Shown: in pieces, positions 19,101-27,367 of the stretch
Numbering within the stretch: the stretch's first letter is position 1
How the letters are laid out: every line of letters starts with the position of its first letter
Source of the DNA: Deltaproteobacteria bacterium
GTDB lineage: Bacteria > Desulfobacterota > Desulfarculia > Adiutricales > Adiutricaceae
Reading direction: 5' to 3'
NCBI GenBank assembly: GCA_031279515.1
Contig: JAITII010000120.1
Location: forward strand, 1 to 42,853
Length of the DNA stretch: 42,853 nucleotides
Notes under the pieces: model-generated
Seen by the model: the letters and a program-made list of their open reading frames with translations, nothing else
Databases searched by the model: none
Told to the model about the DNA's origin: nothing
Position numbers and translations under genes: made by a program

Positions 19101-20204
19101 CTATTCTAGGTAATAAAAATAGCTAATTTCCCTATCGGGATAGAGCTCTGGGTGTATGACAGCACCCACATCTAAAGCTATCTCATCTAAATTCCCCGTG
19201 TCTTGAAAGACTATAGCACGTGGGACTACTACAATACCTTCTGGGCTAAAGGCTTTAAGGATAGCAAGATCACTGTGGTAAAAGAGCATATCTTCTTTTG
19301 TCTGTACATGCTCTTCATAGATAGGATTGGCAAAAAAGATGTCAGCATCTTTGGAGGCGGTGAGAAATTCCTCTAAGCTCAGCTCCATGGTGTCCGTCTC
19401 CAAATAGTCAAAGATATAATCGCCGCCTGCCAAGGTAATGAGCTGGGCCATCCAAAAGGACCCCTTTAAGGCGTAGACCCTTCTATTGTAGTATATGCCC
19501 CAACTCACCGGAACCTTCGGGCTATTTGCTTGTCGCGCTTTTACCTCTTCAATAGTTGCCTTTATCCTTTCTATAGACTCGCGCCCCTTTTCTCTGGCAC
19601 CATAAAAGGCTGATATAAAGTCAATTAGTTTCAAGCGGTTTTCTATAGTGTTAATATCCGGATCGTATGTGCCTGCCACAGGAAAGCCCAAGGCGGTAAG
19701 CGCTTCGGTGGCCTCAAGGCTAGAGACCAAAATGAGGTCCGGATCCAGGGTCTTTATTAGCTCGAAATCCAGGGCATTCCACTGCCCTACAAATGACAAG
19801 GTGCCTTTCTCGTAGAGCTCTTTGACCCCAGGGTGATACCATTCTTCCGGTGCTTCTGTGGATCCCACAAAGGTAACCCCAAACCCCAGCTCCAAAATGA
19901 TACCCGCATCGTAGCTACCTGAGGCCACAATCACCCTTTCCAAGGGTACGCGCACAATCATATTGGCCGCAAAGTTCTCTTTGACCTCGGAAGGGATGTC
20001 CTTTCCTTTGGGCACCATGGCCAGCTTGCGGCCAAAGAGATCCACTCCCACGCTATAGCCTTCATAGGGAGTTATAGAAAGGAGCTCTACTGGTCCTTGC
20101 GTATCTTGTCTACTACAAGCAAAAAGGAGGCAGGCGCACAAGAGTAGCAAAGTTAGGGTAATAACTTTACAGCTTAAAAGAGTGCTTAGAGCTCTCTTTC
20201 TCAT
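19101..20204 (-). CDS. ABC-type substrate-binding lipoprotein (TroA/BtuF-like), second in B12 cluster
   Basis: Lipoprotein receptor for an ABC importer, last gene of the minus-strand B12-riboswitch cluster. The signal peptide ends in LLFAC, with lipidation expected at C30. Binding-protein blocks: VIVASGSYDAGIILELG, LDPDLILVSSLEATEALTALG, and C-terminal LDEIALDVGAVIHPELYPDR. Its ATG overlaps the CobN-like 2 stop (ATGA), so the two are translationally coupled and likely act on the same substrate: the receptor would bring a metal or corrinoid that the chelatase uses. It is a close paralogue of the 9196 protein and of the pseudogene at 8165, and a more distant relative of the 35673 protein. It has no permease of its own nearby, so it may share the one at 34646. 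The ligand is inferred from the riboswitch and chelatase context. Confidence 0.86.
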   Translation of the reverse strand: MRKRALSTLLSCKVITLTLLLLCACLLFACSRQDTQGPVELLSITPYEGYSVGVDLFGRKLAMVPKGKDIPSEVKENFAANMIVRVPLERVIVASGSYDAGIILELGFGVTFVGSTEAPEEWYHPGVKELYEKGTLSFVGQWNALDFELIKTLDPDLILVSSLEATEALTALGFPVAGTYDPDINTIENRLKLIDFISAFYGAREKGRESIERIKATIEEVKARQANSPKVPVSWGIYYNRRVYALKGSFWMAQLITLAGGDYIFDYLETDTMELSLEEFLTASKDADIFFANPIYEEHVQTKEDMLFYHSDLAILKAFSPEGIVVVPRAIVFQDTGNLDEIALDVGAVIHPELYPDREISYFYYLE

Positions 20205-23200
20205 GCATCACCTGCGGCTGCCATAAATTCGTCTATCTTCTTTTTCCACCTCCCAATATCCTTAGAAGTTAAGATATCTACGCTCCCGCCCTGGAGGTCC
20301 CCTCCAAAGGCCTCGGTGGACTCTTCCAAGACGCCTTCTAAGGAAAGATAATTTTCCTTTAGCTTTTCCAAAAGCTCGTCCTCTGGTTTCCAGAGCCCCC
20401 GGCTTTGGGCCTCCAGTAATCTCCGGCCTATCTCTTCTAAGGCCCAGGGGTTATTTTGCTCAAAGAAGGCCCTATTTTCCGGATCCAAAAAGTAGGTCTT
20501 GGTGATGTCATCAAAGACCCAATCCTCCACCACCTTAGCCGTTGCCTGCCATCCGAAGGTATTGGAGACTCTGCGAGAGATCTCGGCACAACCCTTGTAG
20601 CCGTGCTTTTTCATGCCCTCGATCCACACTGGGTTAAAGAGCCTAGACCTCCAGGACCTTCCCAATTCTTCAGCCAAGGTGCGCACCTTCAAGGCCGTTA
20701 GCTCCCTTGTGTCAGCTACGTAGTCCTTTACCGGCTTTCCGGAGATAAAAGTAGCGGCCATGGACATGCCTCCTGCTGCCCCGAAAAATCCTCCGCAGTT
20801 TAAAAAATCTCCCTCTTGACCAAAGACCTTGTGGCTATTTATGTCCACCCTGGCAAGGGTCTTTTTAAAGGCAGCGGGAGCTGCCTTCCCAAAGACCCCG
20901 TCCCCGTAGATCCATGCGTTGTGTTGCACAAAAATATCCGTAAGGTCCGCCTCATCGTTCCAGGCGGAGGCCATGACTGCATAGTACACCCCGGAAGACG
21001 CAGTGCCCGGGGCTGTGGAATAGATACGGGAACAGGCCAAGCGGAACTTTTCCTCTTTTTCTTCCGGGGCTATCTCCCCCTCTTTCGCCAGATCCTCCAG
21101 GGTGTGCTTAAGAACGAAGTTTTGCCCTGCATCTTCCTCTAAACTAGCCACTGACCTTATGGCATTGTCCAATAAATTGGCCGCCTCAGTAAAGGAATCC
21201 CTAACTATCCCCGACATCCGGCAAGTAACGTCAATGCGCGGTCTTTTCAAGGTCTCAAGGGGTATAACCCGGGTTCCCACTACCCTTCCAGCAGTGTCCC
21301 AAATAGGCGCTACCCCTATTAAAGCCAACATCTCGGCAAAATCCTCACCGTCAGCGTGCAAGAGGTCCGAGCTTATCCAGAAGAAGGCTATGCTTTCGGG
21401 ATAGCGGCCCTCTTCCTCCAAAAACCTATTGATGGTCCTATTGGCCAAGGTCTCTCCCACCTTATAGGCAGCCGGAGTGGGAAGGCTTTTGGGATCCCTG
21501 GTGTAAAAATTCCGTCCAGTTGGCAATACATCTTCCCTACCCCGTGAGATAAGAGCCGAGGGTCCTGGGCTTACATAGCCTCCTTTTGCAGCGTTTAAAA
21601 ACGCGCCTATCTCGTCGGAGGCTAAAATTCTTAATTTAATATCCAGGACCCTTTCCCCCAGGGCCAATATCTCTTCTTGTGAGATAGCTTCCGTACAAGC
21701 TTGGCCTGCGGCCTTGGCAAAGGCCGCCTTAGCTTCCAAGCCGTTTAAAACCTGGTCGATAAAGATTAAGCTCTTTTGACTTAGTTCTTCCAAGAGCAGA
21801 TAAGATGAGCTCCCCTTTGCGGCTAAGCTACTATCATAGCCCCCCTCGTTTAAGAGGGCAAAATCATAGCCCAAAGCTTTTGCTAATAATGCCCTGATGG
21901 AAGGGTTCTCGGGGTTTTCGTAGCGTAGGATAGAAAAGATAAAACTTGTAAGCTTATTGCCCTCTGGCATCTTTCCAATTATGTGGAGTCCGTCTTCCAC
22001 CATGGAGGAAGAGAGCTGGTGCAAGGTATCCTGGAGCTTTTTAGCCAGGACTTTAAAGTCAGCATCCAGCGGAGCAAGGCTTTCGGCCAAGTTGGACCCA
22101 ATAAGTCTATCTCGGAGCTCTTTTTCCAGTTCCTTTTGGCGGATGGAGCTCCCATTGGCTCTTGCGTGTTGTCCTAAAAGGGCCCTTAACTCTGCGTACT
22201 GGCCGTAGAGCCCGGCCTCACTGAAGGTGGTCTGGGCATGGTCCACAAGGACAGCATAGGATCGCCTTTTGGCCACCATCCCGTCGGAGGTGACATCGCT
22301 ATTGTAAAAATACACGTGGGGCACGTGGTGCAGCGCCAAATCCGGCAGGCAGGACGGGCCAAGCCCAACGCTTTTACCTGGCAAGAACTCCAAATTACCA
22401 TGGGTCCCAACGTGGACCACAAGGTCAGCGCCAAAACCCTCTTCCTCCTGGAGCCAGCGGTAGGTTGCCAGATATTGGTGTGGGGGAGGAATTAAGGGGT
22501 CGTGGAGTATTAGGCATACCCTTCCGTCACAACGGGCCCCTGCGCAGCCGCGCTTGGGCTGGACGCAGATGACAGAGCCCTCTCCCCAGGGCCTTCCGGT
22601 TATGACGATCTTCCCGTCTTTCACCATGGCAGCTGGTACCTCGTCTATCTCCTGTCCTGGGGGATTGCCCCAGGTATCCACCAAATACTCCTTTACCTTT
22701 AGAGGGTACTGGTCAAACCACTTTAAATACTTTTCATTTTCTAGCTCTACCAGGGCGCCTCCCTTTCCCACTATCTCCTCTACCGTAGTCCAACGGAAAT
22801 CGGCTATAGCCTTATGCTCCATGATGTCACTTATGATTTCTTCCCCACTGGTTGGCACCTTTACCCTGTAGCCAGCCTCTTCCATGGCAGAAAACACATT
22901 TTTTAAAGATTCAAAGGTATCCAGCCTGGAAGCTGTACCCACAGTAGCTTCCACCGAGGCACAGGGGGCATTGTGCACCACAAAGGCCACCTTTCTTTCC
23001 CTTGTGGGCTTTTGGGATAAATTTACCCAGCCTTCCACCCTCTTGGCAAAGTGCCGCACCCTTTCTGGGTGCGGCCTGCGAGGCGTATCTGAGCCGCCGG
23101 CAGAGAGCCCCCTTTCCGTACCGGCAATATAGTGGGGCTCTATGGCACCTTCGAACTCAGGCATAGTGACGGACCAGGACTGCTCTAAGGCTATGCCCAT

Positions 23201-24106
23201 GGGATTTTCTTCCCACTCTGCGTTAGATTGCCTGTGACTTATAACTGGCTGTAAAATAGGGACATTTAATAGCCTAAAAAGCCTTACGCTACCAACAGCT
23301 GGAGAGTCACTTGCAAAATCTTCGGGGCTATAGGTTTGTTCCCCCAGCCTCTGAAAGAGGCTGGTAAGCTTAATAATGGCAGCTACTAAGGTTCCCCCAT
23401 CTTCTTTTTTTAAATTATCCAAAAGGTATTTGGTACTGGCCTCATTGTCTTGTGCCTTGTCCCCGGATACAAAAAAGGGCACAACGCCCAGGTTTAAGTT
23501 TTCAATTTCTGAGATAAGCGCCTCTTCCACCCTAGGCTTATCCACGCACCAGAAATGCCTATGGAGCACCAGTCCCACCTTGGGGTTATTTTTAAGCTGC
23601 GGCTTTTCTTCCCCGTACCACAAAAGATACTCTTTGACATTTGAAAAATAGGGCCTACGGGCTTCTGGGTGCCACAGGCCATTGGGCGGAAGGTCAATGG
23701 GGCCTGGGACGCCCTCTAAGTCCCCAATGGAGAGGCCAATTAAAAACTTGATGAGCCCGTAGGCATTGTCCTCGCCTCCCCTTTCAAAATAGGCATATGC
23801 TTGGCGCAGGTATCTAGCCGCCACGTTGGAGTGGCCCTCTTTCTGGGAGTGCATGGAAAGCCATAAGAGGGGTTTATCGGGAAACTTTTCTAAATGCAGG
23901 CGATAAAGGTCCTCCCAGAAGGGTTCTTCAGAGGCGTAAATTAAATTTATATCCGCTTCTTCCAGGTGTCTTCCTGCTTTTGAAAAAAGTTCCGGACTGT
24001 AAAGGGCCCTTCCGTTATAGAGATGTACCCTGACCTCAGGTATCATCTGTGCCGCTTCTGCTAAAAATGCGTGAAAGCCGGAGCTGGTAAGAATTGTAAT
24101 CTTCAT
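20201..24106 (-). CDS. CobN-like metal chelatase large subunit, paralogue 2
   Basis: Large catalytic subunit of the CobN/BchH/ChlH family, which binds the tetrapyrrole and metal and inserts the metal with ATP energy from an AAA+ partner. At 1301 residues it has normal family length. Key blocks: PKRGCAGARC and its continuation with two further Cys near residues 518-530, PPPHQYLATYRWL, VHVGTHGNLEFLPGKSVGL near residue 562 (the conserved H-x-G-x-H-G-x-L-E-x-L-P-G-K signature), KRRSYAVLVDH, and GRPWGEGSVICVQP. The cysteine loop is absent from the other CobN-like protein here. The ATG follows GGAGG closely. It is preceded by a 440-base spacer with 22-bp repeats and may have its own promoter; it is coupled to the binding lipoprotein at 19101. 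Cobalt is the likely metal from the riboswitch context, but nickel or another tetrapyrrole cannot be excluded. Confidence 0.88.
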   Translation of the reverse strand: MKITILTSSGFHAFLAEAAQMIPEVRVHLYNGRALYSPELFSKAGRHLEEADINLIYASEEPFWEDLYRLHLEKFPDKPLLWLSMHSQKEGHSNVAARYLRQAYAYFERGGEDNAYGLIKFLIGLSIGDLEGVPGPIDLPPNGLWHPEARRPYFSNVKEYLLWYGEEKPQLKNNPKVGLVLHRHFWCVDKPRVEEALISEIENLNLGVVPFFVSGDKAQDNEASTKYLLDNLKKEDGGTLVAAIIKLTSLFQRLGEQTYSPEDFASDSPAVGSVRLFRLLNVPILQPVISHRQSNAEWEENPMGIALEQSWSVTMPEFEGAIEPHYIAGTERGLSAGGSDTPRRPHPERVRHFAKRVEGWVNLSQKPTRERKVAFVVHNAPCASVEATVGTASRLDTFESLKNVFSAMEEAGYRVKVPTSGEEIISDIMEHKAIADFRWTTVEEIVGKGGALVELENEKYLKWFDQYPLKVKEYLVDTWGNPPGQEIDEVPAAMVKDGKIVITGRPWGEGSVICVQPKRGCAGARCDGRVCLILHDPLIPPPHQYLATYRWLQEEEGFGADLVVHVGTHGNLEFLPGKSVGLGPSCLPDLALHHVPHVYFYNSDVTSDGMVAKRRSYAVLVDHAQTTFSEAGLYGQYAELRALLGQHARANGSSIRQKELEKELRDRLIGSNLAESLAPLDADFKVLAKKLQDTLHQLSSSMVEDGLHIIGKMPEGNKLTSFIFSILRYENPENPSIRALLAKALGYDFALLNEGGYDSSLAAKGSSSYLLLEELSQKSLIFIDQVLNGLEAKAAFAKAAGQACTEAISQEEILALGERVLDIKLRILASDEIGAFLNAAKGGYVSPGPSALISRGREDVLPTGRNFYTRDPKSLPTPAAYKVGETLANRTINRFLEEEGRYPESIAFFWISSDLLHADGEDFAEMLALIGVAPIWDTAGRVVGTRVIPLETLKRPRIDVTCRMSGIVRDSFTEAANLLDNAIRSVASLEEDAGQNFVLKHTLEDLAKEGEIAPEEKEEKFRLACSRIYSTAPGTASSGVYYAVMASAWNDEADLTDIFVQHNAWIYGDGVFGKAAPAAFKKTLARVDINSHKVFGQEGDFLNCGGFFGAAGGMSMAATFISGKPVKDYVADTRELTALKVRTLAEELGRSWRSRLFNPVWIEGMKKHGYKGCAEISRRVSNTFGWQATAKVVEDWVFDDITKTYFLDPENRAFFEQNNPWALEEIGRRLLEAQSRGLWKPEDELLEKLKENYLSLEGVLEESTEAFGGDLQGGSVDILTSKDIGRWKKKIDEFMAAAGDA

Positions 24107-24150
24107 GGGACCTCCAAGATAATGCGCCAGGGCTATAACTTTTTATTCTT

Positions 24151-24308
24151 GATTAAAAGGCTTTATGCTATGATTTAAAAGGCTTAATACTATGATTTAA
24201 AAGGCTTTATACTGTTATTTTTTAAAAGGTTTTATACTGTGATTTAAAAGGCTTAATACTGTGATTTAAAAGGCTTTATGCTGTTATTTTTAAAAGGCTT
24301 TATACTGG
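24151..24308. repeat. 22-bp tandem repeat array, about seven units
   Basis: Seven imperfect head-to-tail units of 21-25 bases (starts near 24151, 24172, 24194, 24216, 24241, 24263, 24285), with consensus close to GATTTAAAAGGCTTTATACT followed by GT. They lie in the 440-base gap between the nitrilase-like gene and CobN-like 2, about 45 bases before the latter's start. Units alternate CTTTATACT and CTTAATACT, as if a two-unit block had duplicated. The period is about two turns of DNA, which would present a binding site on one face. Each unit contains promoter-like A/T hexamers on both strands (TATACT, TATAAA). The remaining gap to 24547 is AT-rich with no gene. Confidence 0.8.
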
Positions 24309-24547
24309 GCTAAAAACTAAAGGCTCTTTTGTAGCGCTTTTTAAATAACTTTCCAGTTTTTTCTTCGAAAAAATTTTTTAACTTTAATACGGAAATTTAT
24401 TTGTTTTTTTCTAACTAAAAACTTCCTGAAAAAGGTGCGCCTTTGCCTCTTTTATCCTAGAGAGAATAATTTACTAAAAGCATAAAAGCCCTTAGCCCCA
24501 GCTTAAGAGATATCTTTAATTTTTCTTCCAAAGATGGAAGCTCTTCT

Positions 24548-26065
24548 TTAGAGATAGTCTTCTTCCCTTCCGCCTCCCTTTAGGATCTCCTCAAAATCCA
24601 CCCTATCTAAAAAGTGCTTGTCTCTTAAAATGCGGGTATCTAGGGTATAGGTAAAGCTACTTCCCCCCTTGGCGTAAGCACCCCTTCCGGTGACATGGCC
24701 TTCTGGAATAAGACCTAAGGCGGCCCCGTCGTGGGCACAGATCCCCACAGCCAATTGCTCAATGGGCCGCAAAGTGGCTATAAAACGGTCATTGGGTCCA
24801 AAGGATTCCTCCAGGGCAAGAGCTAGATCCGCTCCTTTTTTAGCAGCACAAAGTACTGGCTCAGGGTGGATAAGCTCTGAGGCCTTGGTGAAATAGATGA
24901 CCAAGGGGCCTAAGATGGCTGGATCATTGAAGCAGTCTTGGCTTAAGGGTACTTTTTTAAGCTCTTGCCCCCTGTCCATGAGGTAGTGTGTGCGGACCCC
25001 GTCCTCTTCTGAGGCGCAAATAAGATATAACTTCCGCTCTTTACTTATCTTTTCCAGGCGCATTAAATCGTCTTGGCTATAGGGATATAAAGGTAAGACC
25101 ACTAGGTTTTCCACAAAAAAGGTATCTAAACGATCTTCTAAGAACTCTACAGGAGGTACCCATTTACCTGGCACCAAAAATTGGGCATCTATAGCTGTAG
25201 CCTTAGGTAGCTCCAGGGTATCGGTAATATTTCTGAAAAAGAGTAAATTTGCGTAGATCCTATGGTAGGTCCAGGGTTTACGCCTAGCTAGGATTTCTTC
25301 TCTTAAGTTTCCGAAAGCAAACTGCCCTTTGTCATCTAAGGGGATCTCAGCTAACATAAGTGAACTATCTTCACTTTTGTGGGCAACTAGCTCTTCTCCC
25401 ATTGGGTTAATAAGATGGCTTATGGATTCCTGACATTTAAACTTTTCCTCAGCCCCTGTTCGGTTACAGGCCAGATACCAAAGGCCATTTTCCAAGGCCC
25501 TCATGCGCCAGATATTAGCTGGGAAATTATTGGAAGGGGGCCAATTGGCAGGAAGGACCAATAGCTGGGCCCCCTTTAGGGCGCTAACCCGGGAAGGTAG
25601 GCTATGGTAGGAATCCGAGCAGATTAAAAGGCCTATCTTTCCCCAGGGGGAATCAAAGACATTGTTCTGACCCGGAGGGCCAGGACAGGCCCACCGGGAT
25701 TCGGCATTGATCTTACGGTATTTGCACAAAAGAGTACCTTCGGGACCAAAGGCAAAGACTGCATTGTAAAACATACCTGTGGCCCTGTCTCTTTCTGCAA
25801 AGGCAGTGATAAAATACACTTGCCTATCTTTGGCAAAGTCCTTAAAAGAGGAGGCTATGGGCCCATCATCCGGCTCTACTATGCGCGCTATGGCCTTTCT
25901 GTCATGGAACCTGTACCCGGTTAAGCCCATTTCCGGACTTACTATTATCTTACAACCTAAGTCCGCAGCCTTGTGGGCCAAATCCAAGATATTTTTCCTA
26001 TTTACTTCCGGCTCTCCGTACTCCACTGCCAAGTGAATAGCGCCTATTTTTACCGCCCTTGCCAT
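24548..26065 (-). CDS. nitrilase-superfamily protein with a second, degenerate nitrilase-like half
   Basis: Carbon-nitrogen hydrolase of 505 residues. The N-terminal half (about 1-260) is a complete nitrilase/amidase domain with the catalytic triad E45 (SPEMGLTGY), K118 (KYRKIN) and C149 (LLICSDSY), and the usual MRALENGLWYLACNRTG block. The C-terminal half (about 285-490) can be matched to the same fold in order: VVLPLYPYS where SPEMGLTGY should be, a KERKLYLICASEEDGVRT strand like KDRQVYFITAFAERDRAT, LVIYFTKASELIHPE where LLICSDSY should be, and KKGADLALAL like LKGAQLLVLP. The catalytic Glu and Cys are lost there, so it is probably structural or ligand-binding. Family length is usually 260-350, so this is an internal duplication. 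In the chelatase cluster it might act on amide or nitrile side groups of a corrinoid or its precursor; that role is a guess. Confidence 0.85.
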   Translation of the reverse strand: MARAVKIGAIHLAVEYGEPEVNRKNILDLAHKAADLGCKIIVSPEMGLTGYRFHDRKAIARIVEPDDGPIASSFKDFAKDRQVYFITAFAERDRATGMFYNAVFAFGPEGTLLCKYRKINAESRWACPGPPGQNNVFDSPWGKIGLLICSDSYHSLPSRVSALKGAQLLVLPANWPPSNNFPANIWRMRALENGLWYLACNRTGAEEKFKCQESISHLINPMGEELVAHKSEDSSLMLAEIPLDDKGQFAFGNLREEILARRKPWTYHRIYANLLFFRNITDTLELPKATAIDAQFLVPGKWVPPVEFLEDRLDTFFVENLVVLPLYPYSQDDLMRLEKISKERKLYLICASEEDGVRTHYLMDRGQELKKVPLSQDCFNDPAILGPLVIYFTKASELIHPEPVLCAAKKGADLALALEESFGPNDRFIATLRPIEQLAVGICAHDGAALGLIPEGHVTGRGAYAKGGSSFTYTLDTRILRDKHFLDRVDFEEILKGGGREEDYL

Positions 26066-26120
26066 ACTATTTAATCCCTTTTTATTAAAAAATTTAGAAA
26101 ACTAGGTGCTTTAATCTTTG

Positions 26121-26186
26121 CTTCAAACAGTATAAATATTTCCCTCAAATAAGCTAAATATTTGCCTCAAATAAGCTAAATCTTTT
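26121..26186. repeat. second 22-bp periodic array upstream of the nitrilase-like gene
   Basis: Three 22-base units (26121-26142, 26143-26164, 26165-26186). The last two share 17 identical bases, CCTCAAATAAGCTAAAT, and the first is a diverged copy (CTTCAAACAGTATAAAT). They lie in the 158-base gap between the ChlI-like and nitrilase-like genes. The sequence differs from the larger array at 24151, but the period is the same. Confidence 0.65.
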
Positions 26187-26223
26187 TTCCCCCTATTTAA
26201 GCACCCTATCTAAAGCTTACCCC

Positions 26224-27264
26224 TTAGCCAGCCCCTTGGGTACGCATCTTCCTTATTTTATCCAGGTTATCGGCTATTTCCATTAAGGGCTGGCGGCGAA
26301 CCCTGTGGGGCAAGGCAAGTTCGGCTGCCTTTTCCACGTCCTGGGACTCTATCTCCTCGCGGCCATTCCAGGCTGCCAAGGTCTTAGCTGCTTTTAAGAT
26401 GATGATGTCGCCCCTATGGCCGTCTACACCCACCTCAAGACAGAACTTGGCGATCCTAACTAAAAGCTCCCTGGTGAAGGTGACCTTGGGGAGGATCTCT
26501 CTGGCTCTATTTATCCTGGAGGTGAGTTCCTGGGACTCTTTCTGAAAGGAAAGGTTAAACTGGGCTGGATCGTCTTCAAATTTTGCCCTCCTTTCCATAA
26601 CAGAGACCCTGTCGTCTAGGTTTAAGATGCCTTCTATATTGACGCAAAGACCAAAACGATCCAAAAGCTGGGGCCTTAGCTCACCTTCTTCCGGGTTCAT
26701 GGTACCCACCAGGGTAAACTGGGCCGGGTGGGCAAAGGAGACTCCCTCCCTTTCTATCGTATTTACACCCATGGCGGCTGAATCTAAAAGCACGTCCACC
26801 ACGTGATCGTCTAAAAGGTTTACCTCGTCCACATACAGGATGCCCCGATGGGCAGCTGCCAAAAGCCCAGGTTCCACCCTCTTTTCCCCTGATTTTAAGG
26901 CCCTTTCCAGATCCAAAGAACCCACTACCCTGTCTTCCGTCGCCCCCACTGGGAGCTCCACCACCTTAACCTTGCGGCTTTCAACTTCCAAGGGCCCAGT
27001 TTTTCTGCCCAAGGCCTCGGAAAGCTCACGGATTGTGTCGTCATCTTCATCCGGGGACAACTGGAAGGGATCTCCCTTGATGACTTCTATCTCAGGTAGG
27101 ATATCGGCCAAGGCCCTTACAGCTGTGCTCTTGGCAGTGCCTTTCTCGCCTCTTATGAGCACACCTGAAAGTGTGGGATTTATGATATTTAGGATAAGTC
27201 CTAATTTCATGCGTTCTTGGCCTACAATGGCCGCAAAGGGATAGACTGGAATGTTCTTTTTCAT
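26224..27264 (-). CDS. ChlI/BchI-type AAA+ chelatase subunit
   Basis: AAA+ ATPase of the magnesium/cobalt chelatase I subunit type. It assembles with the D-type subunit into a ring motor that drives metal insertion by the CobN/ChlH-type subunit in the cytoplasm. Walker A GEKGTAKS is at 39-46, Walker [13 protein letters not shown] at about 142-153, and the family insert [20 protein letters not shown] at about 101-120. Further on are [20 protein letters not shown] with the sensor 1 Asn and the Arg-containing DRFG, and a C-terminal helical lid. At 346 residues it has normal length. Unlike the neighbouring ChlD-like protein it lacks the four-cysteine motif after Walker A. A 100-base AT-rich spacer separates it from the ChlD-like gene upstream. 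Confidence 0.92.
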   Translation of the reverse strand: MKKNIPVYPFAAIVGQERMKLGLILNIINPTLSGVLIRGEKGTAKSTAVRALADILPEIEVIKGDPFQLSPDEDDDTIRELSEALGRKTGPLEVESRKVKVVELPVGATEDRVVGSLDLERALKSGEKRVEPGLLAAAHRGILYVDEVNLLDDHVVDVLLDSAAMGVNTIEREGVSFAHPAQFTLVGTMNPEEGELRPQLLDRFGLCVNIEGILNLDDRVSVMERRAKFEDDPAQFNLSFQKESQELTSRINRAREILPKVTFTRELLVRIAKFCLEVGVDGHRGDIIILKAAKTLAAWNGREEIESQDVEKAAELALPHRVRRQPLMEIADNLDKIRKMRTQGAG

Positions 27265-27367
27265 TATCTATGGCTTTCTTTTAATTTGGACTGGACTTTA
27301 GGTCCAATGGAACTAGGATTGTATAAAGGCTTTAAAAAGAAAAGGCTCTTTAAAGCTAAAAAGACTA

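Noticed and set aside
24151..24308. CRISPR array
   Set aside because: Units are contiguous with no unique spacers and no cas genes are nearby; it is a simple tandem repeat.
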